Shown: in pieces, positions 49,501-63,188 of the stretch | Layout: each line of letters begins with the position of its first letter | Position numbering within the stretch: the stretch's first letter is position 1 | Assembly: GCA_017562135.1 (NCBI GenBank) | Contig: QEYB01000368.1 | Span: forward strand, 248,001 to 312,000 | Source of the DNA: Dipylidium caninum | Lineage: Eukaryota; Platyhelminthes; Cestoda; Cyclophyllidea; Dipylidiidae | Direction: 5' to 3' | Length of the DNA: 64,000 nt | Made by a program: the position numbers and the translations under genes | Notes under the pieces: model-generated | Told to the model about the DNA's origin: nothing | What the model saw: only the letters and a program-made list of their open reading frames with translations | Database searches by the model: none

Positions 49501-50426
49501 CCAGTGTCGCTCAAAAAAGCAACCAAATACTTGTCCTGCAGTAGTTGTATATACACTGCATTTTCATTTACTTATCGCTGCAGCAAAATAGCACAATTGA
49601 TTTTTACGTAAACTTTAACATACCTCTTGGATCAGACTGTGTTAAGAAACCGAAGAAGCAAGAATCCGGCCCGAGTGCGCGGACGATGTACCCGCTTAAG
49701 TAAGATATTGCTCTAACATATTCCTTTCGAGGAGGTGCTGCCCTAGTAATTTTAAAATAACCATAAATCTGAAAACGAACAAGAGTCAAAAGTAAATATA
49801 AAGGGTATAAAATTATGAATACGTTCCAGGAAAGCCATTAAGGAATTTTATGGGTAAGTCCGATTAACAAGCAGTATCCCTGTTGAGATACAGTCTCCGA
49901 TTTTTTATGAATGGGGTAAATAGTAACAGCAGTTAATATACCGCATGGAATACAGAATGATTCATGATGATATATTCATTTTCGAATTGGAACCATGATC
50001 TAAGGGTCACGGAATCTCTGTGTTTGAACGGTGGAAAAGATTTAACTACAAAATAGATAGCAAGTGCTTTATATAATTTACCAAGGTAGTAACCAATGTC
50101 TGTGTTTGGGCTGACAAGGGAAATGTCGTAACCTTCGACCATATATTTGTCCCATGCCCTCCTATAATCCGGATCCATTAGCGTATCGTACAGATCTGCA
50201 GCCGGTAAACCGAGAGCATGTGTTTTAACCTAGCATAAAATGTAAAACTTTCAAAAATTACCTTAACCATGTGTATCGAAGACACTTGGGAATCTTTCAT
50301 AAATACAACCACATCTTTTTTTGAAATCACTTTGCGCCATTGCACATCACTATCCATTAAGTTTCTAAAATTAATCACGTCATGGTCTCCAGCAGGGCGG
50401 ACGTCCCCAACAGAGAATGATGCCAT
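46504..50426 (-). CDS. STARD10: START-domain lipid transfer protein STARD10
   Basis: STARD10 binds and moves phosphatidylcholine and phosphatidylethanolamine between membranes. Five minus-strand exons chain in frame: 50426-50262, 50229-50082, 50045-49942, 49768-49624, 46877-46504; 311 residues. Key matches: YDTLMDPDYRRAWDKYMVEGYDI (human YDVLHDIEYRKKWDSNVIETFDI, compared in parts), RDSVTLRSW, YIIMNHSV, PPRKEYVRAIS, SGYIVRALGPDSC, and the C-terminal helix LPKWVVNK-like segment 'FPSWAVNRIAQIIAPK' with YPEWK and KPWIFPEQN. An acidic tail follows. The gene has two very short introns (32 and 36 nt) and one of 2.7 kb (46878-49623) that holds nothing recognisable. Relative to human, about seven residues (IYGYFKI) are inserted before APPRK at the exon 3/4 junction. 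An acceptor-like site lies about 24 nt upstream of the ATG. Confidence 0.93.
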
Positions 50427-53400
50427 CCGAAAACTAGTTCCACAAATGACCTAAGTGTAAATAGCAAGGGGCCAATTAAAACAGGTTTTCAAATTAGCAC
50501 ACCACGATACAACTTCTCTATAAGCTATTTCATTTTCCATATAATTTGTGTAATTGGGTGAATCGTACTCAAATAGTAATAAAGCGATTGATTGATAATT
50601 TTCTGTGAGCTTCCTTTTCGACGGCGGAGCGTGCGGAGGATTTAATTTCATGCGTAGTGAACTTTTGAGACTCCGATGATGCGAACAAATCGTACAGCCG
50701 TAATGTTATACAGTTCTACATTTTTCTGGCGTCCTTAAATTGTGTTCTATCACCGGCAATCTGGAAAATGCTTTCAATTTGACATACAATCGCTACTGCA
50801 GAAAGTAGGCCAATTCTAACGATTTCTATGCGTAGTTAATCCGAAAAGGGTTTTATCTTGTCTCTTTTTATGATTTCATCGACAGCGTTCGAAACAAAAA
50901 AAATTATGAACTTGGCGGGCACGTCAATACTGCTTTTACACCGAATCTGAATATCTGTTCGTCTTAGATACGTGGAAGCAGGAAATAATCCTCAGACTAA
51001 CTTTCGAATTTGAAGAAAGTGCTCAATTTGTGAATATCTTTCTAGTGTCACAATAGTAATCTAATCTTTTCTACCATCGGAAGCTTATTGTTTCCTAAAT
51101 ATGAGACTTAAATTCCTCCTCAGCCAAGCATTTGCCTGCCTTCTTTTTAGATTGACTGGCAATTACCCTCGATTCCCGTTAACGTTTCCTACTTGTTTTC
51201 TTAAATTTTTGACTCAAAGTTTCGGGTCATTTACTCATTTGTATTACGTTTTGGGAGCCCCATGACGTCACTTTATTTCCATTAAAATAAGATATGTTTG
51301 TTCGCACCTCCATTTGCAGGGATCGAAATCAGGAATCCTACGTCCTCTCTTCTGTTGCGAAGTCTCTCGTGCTCTTAGCTCTGGCTGACGAACCTAAGTC
51401 TTTGAAGCTCGAGAATGGCATATAGAAAAATCCTTATGAGGAGTGCCACCAAGCCTCCAATGCATCTCCCAAGTCGGTTTTACTACATTGAGGACTTGTT
51501 CTCTTCTTCGCGGAATTTTCCCATCTGAATATGTTAACAAATGGTATTTTATCGCGTGCGTACCACAACACGAATGATAGTGATGCAGGCATTCGTGCAA
51601 ACATAACTGCCTTAGCGATATGAAAAGCTGGTTTATCTTATTTGCAGGGCAGGAGGGCTTTACTTGACCCAAAATAAACTTCATGGCCTCCATAATTAGT
51701 AAATCCGGAAGTTGCCGCTTTATTCCATTTAACAGAGGAAGCCGCCTCGAGCAATTTATTCTTTTAGAAATATTGGAATATCAAAAGGACAACTCATTAT
51801 TGTAACGAAGCGGGGGATTGAGGACCTCGAGAATGTCCGATTGTCAAACTGCCCCAAGACCACACGTGAGCGACACAAGCTTATCCAAAACATGCAACGA
51901 TGCATGGGTTGTTTAATTAAATAAAACGAGGAAATGTCTTCGCTCTTCAGTTTCACTTCTCGCATTCCGTTTGTTATCAAATAGACCATGATGATTACTC
52001 TGTCTGGCTAAATCGACCATATGTCGTCTTAGCCAAAAGACAATCTTTTGGTGTAGTCAAATCCACTTTCATGGTGTTCCGTCGGAATATTAGGACATAT
52101 AGGATCCACTTGGCACTCACAACTGGATGTCTTCCCCTCTTATTTGAGATGTGGTAGCTGTGCAATATTAAGCAGAATCCCCACTTTCGTACAGAAACCA
52201 CCGTGGGATATCCTCTTTTGTCAAGTGCATGGTAATAAAGAGCATGAGGGGAAATTTTCTGGGGCCTAAACTGCAACGACGAATTGTGTTCTCCATCAGT
52301 GAAATGAAAGGCGCTGAGGGCGAACGGCACTAGCGGGCGGGTGACCTCGGTGACCCTCGTTCTGCTAATGGACATGAGCCGTTGCTGCTCGGTGGTCAGG
52401 CGATGAATTGATATTCATGCCGTTGGATGAGCTTCCTGAATAGGTAACAGCAGTACTTTGGCCCACAACATTTCGTGCAAACGTACGGGTTAATTTATTT
52501 TCAACAAAATAAGCCACAGACGAATCCGAAAAGTGTATGACGTAGTTCCACAATCTCGATCCAAGGGAAATGCCCATTTCAACTCAGGATGGAATTACGA
52601 GCTCCTGAAACCCTTCCGAATTGAATAATACTGCGCAAATTAACTGGGGTTTTATCTAATGTGCAAATCAAGATCGTTCGGTGGCTGGAGTAAGAGGAGA
52701 ATTATCAATGACTTTGGGCAAATTTTACCTAAACGAATCTTCATATTTCCGTGTTGGTAACTCTAATCTTTTGCCGATTTACAGTCATATACCAACTGCT
52801 GTGGCGTACCAAATCCAGTAGATCTCCTTAGGGACGTGTCCTCCTGACTGAAAAGGAGAAGCATAGCCTTTGATGCCGGGCAAAATTTCCCAGTCGGCCT
52901 CGGTTGTTGCTATGTTAACTCGCAAAATAAAAACTCTATTGATCCCCCAAGACGGTCGGGCGCAGCAAATTCCAATGTGACGTAGAATTTGTCACTCCTG
53001 ACATGAAAAACTACATTTGCCATATATAACTAACTTGGGTGAGCAATTTACCGACTTTTTTCTAGACAAAAATTCCCCGTTTCGGTCGACGGTTTAATCC
53101 TATTTGAGAAATTTGGGGACACGACTCGTCCTTATACTTTGGACTGAGTCTACCCTTTTACTCGGATTTACATATTTGTGCGCGGGGAATGGACCGACGC
53201 ACTTTGCGCCCGTTGAACAGGCGTGTCACCTCGACCAAGTATGACCTGAGGTGGCAGACCTCACCCAACTCCGCCAATGTCAACACGAGTGCGACGCACG
53301 CCGGACAATAGGGACGTCTCGCGTGGGACACTAGAAAAGTATACAGTGCGCACGCAACCCCATCCACTTCCAGTTCATTTGATCCTCACGTCGCCTACCG

Positions 53401-54889
53401 ACTGCCTTCAAAACAATCCTTTATCCTCGTCCCGTCAGTTAAAATTCACTTCGTAATTTTAAGAGCAAGTATAAGTTGTCCCATTTGCTGCGGTGTCGTG
53501 TTTATTCATATTCTTCATCGTCATTTCGCTGGAATATTTAGTTTTCAAAACTTAAAAATCGAAACTCCCGCTGTCTACTTACCTAACCGTCATTAGTCAT
53601 TACAGAAATAGGGCAGACATCGCCACTAGGGAGCGCCATTTTCCTTTACCGCCGTGAATTTATTGATAGTGTAGCCTAAGTATAAAGTCGGATGATACCT
53701 TTTACTGATGGGCACAAATGAAGGCAGAATATCAACCTCGCATTAGGACTTCGTTTCCGGTGGGAAGGCCAAACCTTAAGACGTCTCTATGGCCTGCTAA
53801 GCTTCGTTGCCTCATATTGACGTGACTCAGCCCGTGGCTGCATGGTTTGGGAGATATGATGACTCACTTGCACCGAAGCCAATCGGAGACGCGTAAGTGC
53901 GCTTGACGCGCAGTCCAGGCGACGAAGACCCAATCCTCAGACGACTAATCTACCAATCATGCGTTTGCCACTGCAGCCGTACCGTCCAGAGCCGACTGCC
54001 TCTGCCCGTTAGCGGCAAATTAATCTCGCAGGTCGGTGCAAATTTCTGCGCTTTATTAGCCAAATAAGCATTAGCCATATGATAAACCAGACCACAATTT
54101 GAAATATAAAGTAGTAACTAATCAAAATCCAGTTCACGTCTTATCTCTTCTTCCCCCAATGCCTCGGCTTATTCGTAGGCAAGGTAAAAAATATGGTTGG
54201 ATTTGTTGAGGCTTCACCTAAGGCAAAAGGATGCAGCCTTTCGTTCTCATATCACAAGTAGTCTGAAGACGAGGTTTTGTTCATTAAACGAGGAAGCAAC
54301 CACGAACTCCGCCCCCTCATCACTTGTTCACAAACGAGGGAGAAGCAGAAATTGATGTGCCGATAATTCCCTTAAATTACGCCTGATTGTATGCGCCTTA
54401 AATTGCATTGCCCATTCGATCCTCCGGCAAGCATAGACAGTCGAAGAAAACAATGTAAATGAGAATAATTAATGCTTCAGACCGCACACAGGGCTCAGGT
54501 CCGACCGTCCGCGGTAACTGAGTCCTGGGACAGACTACAATCTGAGACGAGGCAGCGTCGAATCCGGTCATCAGTGCATGTTGGAGGCCATTGCGTGCCC
54601 CAGGAACACAGCCAACCTCTCCCTCGAAGGACCGAAAAAATCCAACCCGCGCAATCGACTTTCAGTCCTCCCAGTTAGCGAGGATTGCGCCGCTAAGAAC
54701 GTGATTCGCGTGCACTCGGCCACTGACGCGGGCGAAAGAAGCCCAGCAAGAGAGAACAGTCGCCCGAACCGGAAGCGGAGCCTACCCACAGTCGCACCCA
54801 CCCCGGGACCAACCGCACCGATACGCGTTCGTTAGAACAGCCCACACCCTCCCGCATATAAAACACATCCAAACCGAGAACCCCCCGGC
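50427..54889. other. Intergenic, 4.5 kb, no gene recognised
   Basis: Upstream of STARD10 and before the histone repeat. Minus-strand ORFs at 51394-51693, 51756-51989, 51995-52375 and 52365-52577 nearly abut and cover about 1.2 kb, which is slightly unusual, but I recognise no family and no splice logic joining them. From about 53150 rightwards GC content rises toward the histone locus. No transposon termini were seen. Confidence 0.4.
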
Positions 54890-54958
54890 CCGACCCGAAA
54901 GCGTGCAGACCACGCCACTGCAACCCGCTTCATGCCCACAGAAACAATCGCAGGTATT

Positions 54959-54974
54959 GGCCCTGAAGAGGGCC
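54959..54974 (-). terminator. Histone mRNA 3' stem-loop, left H3 gene
   Basis: On the minus strand GGCCCTCTTCAGGGCC: a six-pair stem with a four-base loop, about 75 nt after the H3 stop codon. This is the element that binds SLBP and directs U7-dependent 3' processing of replication-dependent histone mRNAs. Confidence 0.9.
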
Positions 54975-55050
54975 GTTACATCGTTCTCAAAAGCAGGCTA
55001 CGAGCCCGATCACCCACTCACACACACATCCCTACGGCCACACGTGACAC

Positions 55051-55473
<423 letters not shown>

Positions 55474-55508
55474 TTAACGATGATGCGCGGCGCCCTCCTT
55501 CGCCTACC

Positions 55509-55516
55509 CTTTTATA
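55509..55516 (-). promoter_or_regulatory. TATA box of left H3 gene
   Basis: TATAAAAG on the minus strand about 50 nt before the ATG, with CCAAT-type motifs further upstream (about 55530-55570). The same elements sit in the same places in the mirrored copy. Confidence 0.8.
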
Positions 55517-55691
55517 CCATCACACCGCCAATCAGACCTCTACTATGTGACCTTTCATTAGTGATTGGTCACCGCCTTGGATTTTACCGCTCATTTGTCA
55601 ACGCTTACCCAATCGGCTACAAGGCTTTAAATTTTCTAATTCAGCGCGAATTCGCAGGGCGTTGAGTCACCACCCTTTCGCCGTGGTTTGT

Positions 55692-56120
55692 CCCCAAACT
55701 ACATAAACCTGTACTCTCGCCAGCACGTTAAGCTTTCCCCTGCCTTGTTGGCCATATTGGTCGACATAAATTACAGCTTCACTAGCCGGGACAAAAACGG
55801 GAGCCTATCTTGCGGAGAGATAATCACTTCACCAGTCTAAATTGTGGGTTGTTTTAGCCTATTGATTACCGCATAGGGCCGTAGATGTGCATCCGTCGGT
55901 CTGTCCACGGTGTCTGCAGAGACAAATTGATTCACCGGAATTTCGCTACGTCGTCGGACATGGTCCTATCGTCGCGGGGTGAGATTGAAGACTTATTTTT
56001 GACCCTCGTTAGGAATGGAGAACTAACTTCTTGTTGCCGAAATGTCACGGATGTTCATGTCGGCTAGGCAGGCCTCGTAGTTATCGACGCTCCACTACGT
56101 GCGCAATACGGGGTCAGGGT
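55692..56120. other. Spacer of the H3 palindrome (shared promoter side)
   Basis: 429 bp of unique sequence between the arms. Both H3 genes are transcribed away from it, so it is the common upstream region. No ORF or further histone gene is present. Confidence 0.7.
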
Positions 56121-56295
56121 ACAAACCACGGCGAAAGGGTGGTGACTCAACGCCCTGCGAATTCGCGCTGAATTAGAAAATTTAAAGCCTTGTAGCCGAT
56201 TGGGTAAGCGTTGACAAATGAGCGGTAAAATCCAAGGCGGTGACCAATCACTAATGAAAGGTCACATAGTAGAGGTCTGATTGGCGGTGTGATGG

Positions 56296-56303
56296 TATAA
56301 AAG
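56296..56303 (+). promoter_or_regulatory. TATA box of right H3 gene
   Basis: TATAAAAG, 54 nt before the ATG at 56350, with ATTGG motifs upstream (about 56245-56285). A short leader of roughly 25-30 nt is expected. Confidence 0.8.
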
Positions 56304-56337
56304 GGTAGGCGAAGAGGGCGCCGCGCATCATCGTTAA

Positions 56338-56760
<423 letters not shown>

Positions 56761-56836
56761 GTGTCACGTGTGGCCGTAGGGATGTGTGTGTGAGTGGGTG
56801 ATCGGGCTCGTAGCCTGCTTTTGAGAACGATGTAAC

Positions 56837-56852
56837 GGCCCTCTTCAGGGCC
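56837..56852 (+). terminator. Histone mRNA 3' stem-loop, right H3 gene
   Basis: GGCCCTCTTCAGGGCC, 76 nt after the stop codon; six-pair stem and CTTC loop, identical to the mirrored copy. Confidence 0.9.
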
Positions 56853-56923
56853 AATACCTGCGATTGTTTCTGTGGGCACGAAGCGGGTTGCAGTGGCGTG
56901 GTCTGCACGCCCTCGGGTTGGGT

Positions 56924-58900
56924 ACTGATGCGTTGTTGAGTTCTGTTGTCTTTTTGGCGTCGATTGTGCTAGTTGGCGTGTTCTGGTGGGCGGCGATTCC
57001 CCTGTGCGGTTTTCGTCTTGCCGTGCGCGAGTTACTAGTTCATTGCGTTTGTGCGACGCTCGTACGTGGGCGACTGGGCGTATTGGAGGATGACGGTGTC
57101 TTGTTAGGGGGCGGGTTAACCTTTATCCGGTTGCCGTGAACATACGGACGATGGTCGAGGCGCGCAGGGGTGGAGCTCGGCGAGACGAATCCAGTCTGGC
57201 AGAGGCTTTTTTACACCCCTTTGCCCTGGGCTTCACTACCCGAAGAGTGAGGGCCATCTGCCCTGAGGACGCCGACATGTCCACCCTCGGGTTGTCGCAG
57301 CCATGCGGGAACCACGTGGGTGCGCCCGCCCCCAAATACTATTGTGTCCGCAAAGGTTGGCCTGCGCCCGGCACCAGTCGTATCTTGGAACATGGACTTC
57401 AGCAGATATGGGTTAAAGTGAAATGGGGAGCGGGGTTTAACGTGCAGGTTAACCGCGAACGGTACCATCTATTCTACTAGCGTCAATAAGCGCAAGTCGA
57501 AAACCTAACTGCAGGGCGCAGATTGTTGTCGTTTATTTAGCGATCATCCGGTATTCCTAGGTGCTTAAAGCGCCTCTTACTCATTGCGCAACAGTTTTCC
57601 GTGTTCGTAACCCACTTCTACTTCTGTTTTCGCCGAAACCAGATAGAAGCAATACCCGGTTTACGGCTATTTTTCTTGTACCAGTTCCGATTGAGTCAGC
57701 GCAACTCAACCGGCTTCGGGAAACATTAACCAGCCATTCGGACATGGACCACTAAGGAAAAGAGTGCTCAAGGCTGGTTCCAAGAACGTCGTTCTGGCAG
57801 TATGGGTGTCGACAGGGAGTGTCGAGAGAGACCATCGACCCATGCTGCTAATGAGGAACAATTAATGAGACGACTGTGCAATCCCATTCACACACGACTG
57901 GCCCCCAACTTGGGCTCCAACTCGGTAGGAGCTGGACATCCATGCGGCCGTGGTAAAACAACATCTGCGTATAATAAGCAGAGGAAAGCAAAAGGTGGAC
58001 TCCTATGTGCCTGTCGTACGAACTGGCGCGACTGCGGACGATCGAGCAGCCGCTTCCAGAACAAGTGAGCATCTCCCTTCTTTCCCTCGCAATACACGAT
58101 CGCCGCCGTTTTCACACCGAATCGCCACTTGTGGGGAAACGTGGATTTTGTATGGTAATCGAAAGCGATCAAGCAAATGGGTTGACAAGAATAAAGCCCC
58201 CTAAGACACACCTCGGGGCCAAATTTCATCAAAAAATATGGCTAGAATGTGGTGGAGTGCCCGAGGAGTGATCATCCATTATTCCTTCCTTCCTTCCTTC
58301 CTTCCTTCCTCCCTACGACCAGGCGAAGCCATAACGGCGGCGCAGTCCCATCGCCGTGCACGAAATGGATGTCATGCTTGAGAAAGTCATGAAGAAAAAC
58401 AACCAGCACTGCTCATTCGGCACGGCGTAATGTTACTGCGTGTTACACGATGCTCCAATTACTGCTGACAAACTGACTTCCCCGTCGACAGTATGGAGTT
58501 TTACCACATCCTACGTACTCCTCACCCGATACCTCACCAAACCGATTCCCACCCTTTCGTAATCACGGTTTATTTGAAGAGAAATCCAATCATCAAAATG
58601 GTAGTATGCAAGACCTCGAATGGTTTATTGACCTGCCCAATTGTTGACAGAAAGTCGTAGATGCTAAGTGAAATTCTTTCGATTGAATATAATGGATAAT
58701 TTAAGAATTGCGATTTTTGTTCTTTACTTACATTCAACACCCAATTTATAATTTCCAACCTATTATAAGATGAGGAAGCAGGGTGTTGCTGAACCCCTAA
58801 AGCCGATTAAATGGGTGTCAACTACTCCCATTTCAAATAAACAATACAAGGCGGTTGAAGAGTGAGGTAGATTCGAGGTGCATTCTTCTTTAAAAAAATA
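56924..58900. other. Intergenic between the H3 palindrome and DDX20
   Basis: About 2 kb. The first 500 bp are GC-rich and contain overlapping ORFs on both strands (57136-57480 plus, 57211-57468 minus) without known motifs. A TTCC microsatellite lies at 58282-58310. The remainder is the 3' flank of DDX20. Confidence 0.4.
58282..58310. repeat. (TTCC)n microsatellite
   Basis: Seven uninterrupted TTCC units in unique sequence, then a degenerate end. A likely polymorphic marker. Confidence 0.9.
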
Positions 58901-61900
58901 TTAGATTTGATTTGGGATATTCTGCTCTGTTAGCGCCTTGTATTGGGCGAGTGTCGCTTCGTACTCCTGTGTGGCATTCCACCAGGCCTGGTAAAAATAG
59001 TCTTTCCATCCAACTAGACGACAGTACTCATTCCATAATGCTAACTGGCGTGGGGAGAGGGTCGGGACCTGTTGCTCCGTCGAAGGGCTAATTCCGTCAA
59101 TGTAGGCGTTGCCGAGTAGTTCGTCTGTCCCTCGGTCGTAAGGCTCAGACGGTCGAAGACCCGAGGTGCGTTTCCCTTCCTTCACAGAGACTTCTGGCTG
59201 AACCTCTGCTCCGCAGTCCAGTTGTTCGCGTGAATGGCCCTCTAAAAATTCGGATAGTTGGTGAAGGACTTTGTTTTCCAAATCGGTGGAGATTGGTGTT
59301 GTCTCGATGACCTCTTGGGTTTGTGGTTCCGTCGACAGGCTTACACGTACGGCTGCCTAAAAGAGCCAAGATTTTACAACTTACATCTGAAACACTTTCA
59401 AAGAGCGAACCATGCTGATGGCAATAGCAATAACTTGCAAGTGACAACTTCTCTACATCCAGTTAGAGCTAAAAAGAGCTGGCATCTTAAACTTAGTTAT
59501 CGTTTTTAAGAGTTAAAACTTCATTTTATAAAATAGCCCAGGTGAAATAAATCAGAAACAGAGTTATTTACACGGTTGTTTTGAGTACAAGGCGGGGAAC
59601 AACCATCATCGTGGAGAAAAAGGTCGAGTTAGGGCAATGCTGATGCTTCTAGCAATGAGACGAGGGAAATGACTACAATAATGGGAAGAAATAGTTAAAG
59701 GTTTAATCATAATTTATAAGAAACCCTGGCATTAGTGAGAGCGAGTTTATAGTCGATATTTTTTTAGGTTAGAGTTTTGTTTAAAATAACAAACCCGTTT
59801 CAGTACTCCTTCCGTATACTTCTTCAAAGTGTCTATGAAATTTGATTGTTTGAGAGAACTGTGGTCGGGCTCCCCAACTGGTCTTGTGCGATTTGCTCCA
59901 CCTAAACACGGCGTCTTCGTTGCGTGTCGGATGCCGCCGGACCCCATTCGCTCCGGTTGATTATTCTTCAAGGCGGCGGACAGCTTCGTCACAGTCGGCA
60001 GTTCCGACAGGTCCACTCGACACTCCGCAGTAGCCAGATCCGGCGGAATGGGTTCTTCAAACGGAGGAAATACAGTGAAACTAAAGGATTTGAAACAGTG
60101 CTATCGTCGTCATTGACTTTTGTTTGTTCGTCAAAAAGCATTACCTGGAAGCTGTCGGATCGGTGTGGCATCCGCTTCCTCGATTCGAGATAGCATTTTC
60201 ATTTCCGCAACCGTGTCGGCAACAAGAAGAATTGAGGCGCCATAAGTTCCTTACGGAAAGGAGATTGGAAAAAACCCAAGTAAGAAAGTCATAGAGGACC
60301 AAAGGTCGGACACAACAGTTGTGTCTGATAGTTTTAGGAAAAATAAGGTTGGAGAGGAAAAGTGAGCAAAAATGAGTAAAGCAAAAATAAGCTCTACTGA
60401 GGCATATACCAAAGCGACCAGCTCTTCCGATCCTGTGAAGGTAGACTTCGCGACTCCAGGGCACTTCGAGATGGATTATCAGATTCACGTTTTCGGCATC
60501 AACTCCACGCGATGTCTTAAGCGGTGGTAAAATGGAAGGAAATGGGTGGGACATGCTGGGGAGAAGTTAGCAGCAATCAAATTCTTTTGCTAAAATACAA
60601 TCTACCCGAGTTAAATAAATAGGTTGCATCCATGTACACATAACTTAAACCTGGAATTCTCTCCGTGCGCCTTTGCCAAGAGGTGGGAGAGAAATGAGCG
60701 TTGACTTAAGCAAAGCGACAACACTCCGTGGCAGGATATGGTAAAAAAGAAAATATCCAGTCAGTGATTAAAATGGAGGCCTAGTTATAGCGCACCACAG
60801 TAAAGAGAGCCAAGTAAAGGCGCATTGAAGACTAAGAAATAGGAGAGAGAAGGTAAAACCTATTGGATAGGTGGTACCCAGATCGGTGGACACGAGGACT
60901 CTGCACTGAAAAGTTCGAAGACTGTCAAAGGCCTTGAAGCGCTCCTTCTGGTCCAGACCGCTGGAGATGTATGTGACAGGCCATCCAGAGCTCCTAAGAC
61001 CGTTGCACAATTGCTCCGCACTACAAAATAGAAGCTGATTTCTAAGCGATATTTGCCCTATGCATACATCTTACCGCTTCCAACCCTATCCAAGTGCAAC
61101 CTGTGCTCAAATTACAACCTGATCTGTTATTTATGCAGCTTTTCAAACAAAGGGCCATGAGAATGCCTCACAAAGAAGCCAGATTAGCCCCGTTTAAGGA
61201 GAAAATTCGTAAATCCAAATCTCGTTATTATCAACGGAAGAGAAATAAAATTCTGCAAAATCATGATTTCACCGGACCTAAGGGGAGGAAAAGCGCACCT
61301 GTTGTGGAAATTAGAAAAGACGAGACACTGTTTAAAATCCAATTCTTTCAGAAGCCTCAGCAACTCCTTCACCTTGGCCTTGAATATGGCGGCAGGTGAG
61401 GGGGACTTAGAGGCGACCCTGTAAAAGTATTGCCGAACACCGAAAAGAGCCGGGTCGTCCGATGAGAGACGCACTAGAGTCGGGGATCTCAGGTAGCGGG
61501 GCAGATGATCCCTCACAAGGTGCTCGGTATACGTCGCTGAAAGCGCCAGCACTTGTTTGGATTCGGGCAGCGCCCACCAAATATAGTTGATGGTGGCGGG
61601 AAAGGTATTCTTGCCAGCTAGCAATTCAGCATCCGTCGCGTCAGGACGAGCGCCACCACTGAATAGGAGGTCAGCCTCGTCCAGAACCAGGAGACGGACA
61701 CTTTCGCAGTCCATATGACCGGCATTAATTAGATACTTCAGCCTCCCCGGTGTGCCTACTGCCACATGGCAAATCTCTGTATGCTTTATGTCCTCTGACA
61801 AGAAAATGCCTGCAAAAAGAGACCAAGTGAGGGAGAAGGTTGACGGCCACCATCGTCTGAGGAGAGGACATGATAGAAAGAACAGACATTTTCACGACAA

Positions 61901-63188
61901 TTAAAAAAAAAATTTCTAATGCCTTTCGACAAGAAAATTATCAATTGAGAAATGGATTATAGATTAAGGAAATACCGCCAACAAAGAGTTGAACACGAAG
62001 ACCGTTGATGAATTTGCCTAACTGGCGGATGACAGAGGCTGACTGAAAGGCGATCTCACGGGTTGGAGAGATAACGATGGCCTGAACAGCTTTTTTCTTC
62101 ACGTCAATCGCCTCCAGCGTTACTATAGCAAATACGACAGTTTTGCCCGTTCCCGATTTTGCCTACACGACAGAGAATGGAAACGAAGAAGCTGACAAGT
62201 CACATATTTGCCATATGAAGATCAAGGCTTGCAAAGGGCACTTAATTTGGATCTATTTTCCAATCTACTCTAGTGAATTCTGAACACTACATTTCACTGT
62301 TCATCATAAGAAAAAGGGAGGACAAAGACGCTCGCCTCCGATTGGGAGCGCGACAGGGAAAACGCAGACGTAGTCACCCGTTTGGGCGTCAAAAATCATA
62401 AGAGAAGCAGGTTTTAGAAGTAGAAACATTGGAAATTAGGAGTGTGCTCGGTATTTGCGCACCCGAGTCGTAACAACTGGGCAGCTACGCGAAATTATAC
62501 TTAGGAACTTTCAGTAATATAAACGAGGAAGGCACTGGTTAGGAACAATGATGACCTGCACGATAAGGTCGACTCCGAGGCGTCCGAGAGGAATGGCCTT
62601 CACCTGGACGGGGGAGGGACGCTGGAAGCCAGCGGCACAAAGACCCTTCAGTACGTCCGCCGACAGACCCATATCGGCGAAAGAGAGATCCTGGCTGTCT
62701 GTAGAAACGACATCCACGGTACGTTCCTCTACGTCCAGTCGGTGGGCGACACGTACTGATTCTGACTCCTCAGCCACCGAATTGTCAGTATCCTTCTGCG
62801 GTGGAAGAAGAGAGGCAATCTTAAATCAAGTTGGTAATTTGAGTTTGACCACAAGAAAACTTCAAGACACCGACCACGCGCGCTTCAGGGCCGCTGGGAT
62901 CGGAACTAACAACCCTCGCTACTTTAACGCCGCCAGTAGCCCGGCTGAGCCACCGAATTTTGGTTGGCGCCAGTCCCGTCGGCGGCTCCAACGCCACAAA
63001 ACCGACAGCCCCCAGGGTTGGCACACTGGGCCCCTACTTAATGCACCATTCCAGACGTCGACAACCACAAACTGCAGAAGCACGATGCACACTTCAACGT
63101 CTTCACGAAGTTAACGCCTAACTTGGAGTGCTCGTCACTGCTTAGACAGTCGGTCAATGCCTCAAGGAAAGCTCACTTGCGCAAACAT
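58901..63188 (-). CDS. DDX20: DEAD-box helicase DDX20 (Gemin3)
   Basis: Gemin3 is the DEAD-box member of the SMN complex that assembles Sm cores on snRNAs. Minus-strand exons: 63188-63177 (proposed, four residues), 62795-62556, 62162-61976, 61810-61309, 61020-60878, 60515-60410, 60249-60145, 60054-59795, 59356-58901; about 670 codons. Motifs in order: Q-motif region ([21 protein letters not shown], shared with human in short blocks), Walker [24 protein letters not shown] box [30 protein letters not shown] and [10 protein letters not shown]. The C-terminus has the Gemin3-type aromatic segment ([20 protein letters not shown]; human YWRAYYRAWQEYY). The exon 5/6 junction is out of phase by one: the donor context CTGGGTACC has one G too many for an in-frame TDL|TSRG join. 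The large first exon lacks a suitable ATG, hence the proposed 12-nt start exon. Confidence 0.9.

Noticed and set aside
51394..52577. Chain of four minus-strand ORFs, considered as a decayed intronless gene
   Set aside because: Frames do not read as one known protein and no motif carries across them.
61094..61399. Basic plus-strand ORF overlapping DDX20
   Set aside because: Antisense of a confirmed helicase exon and its intron.
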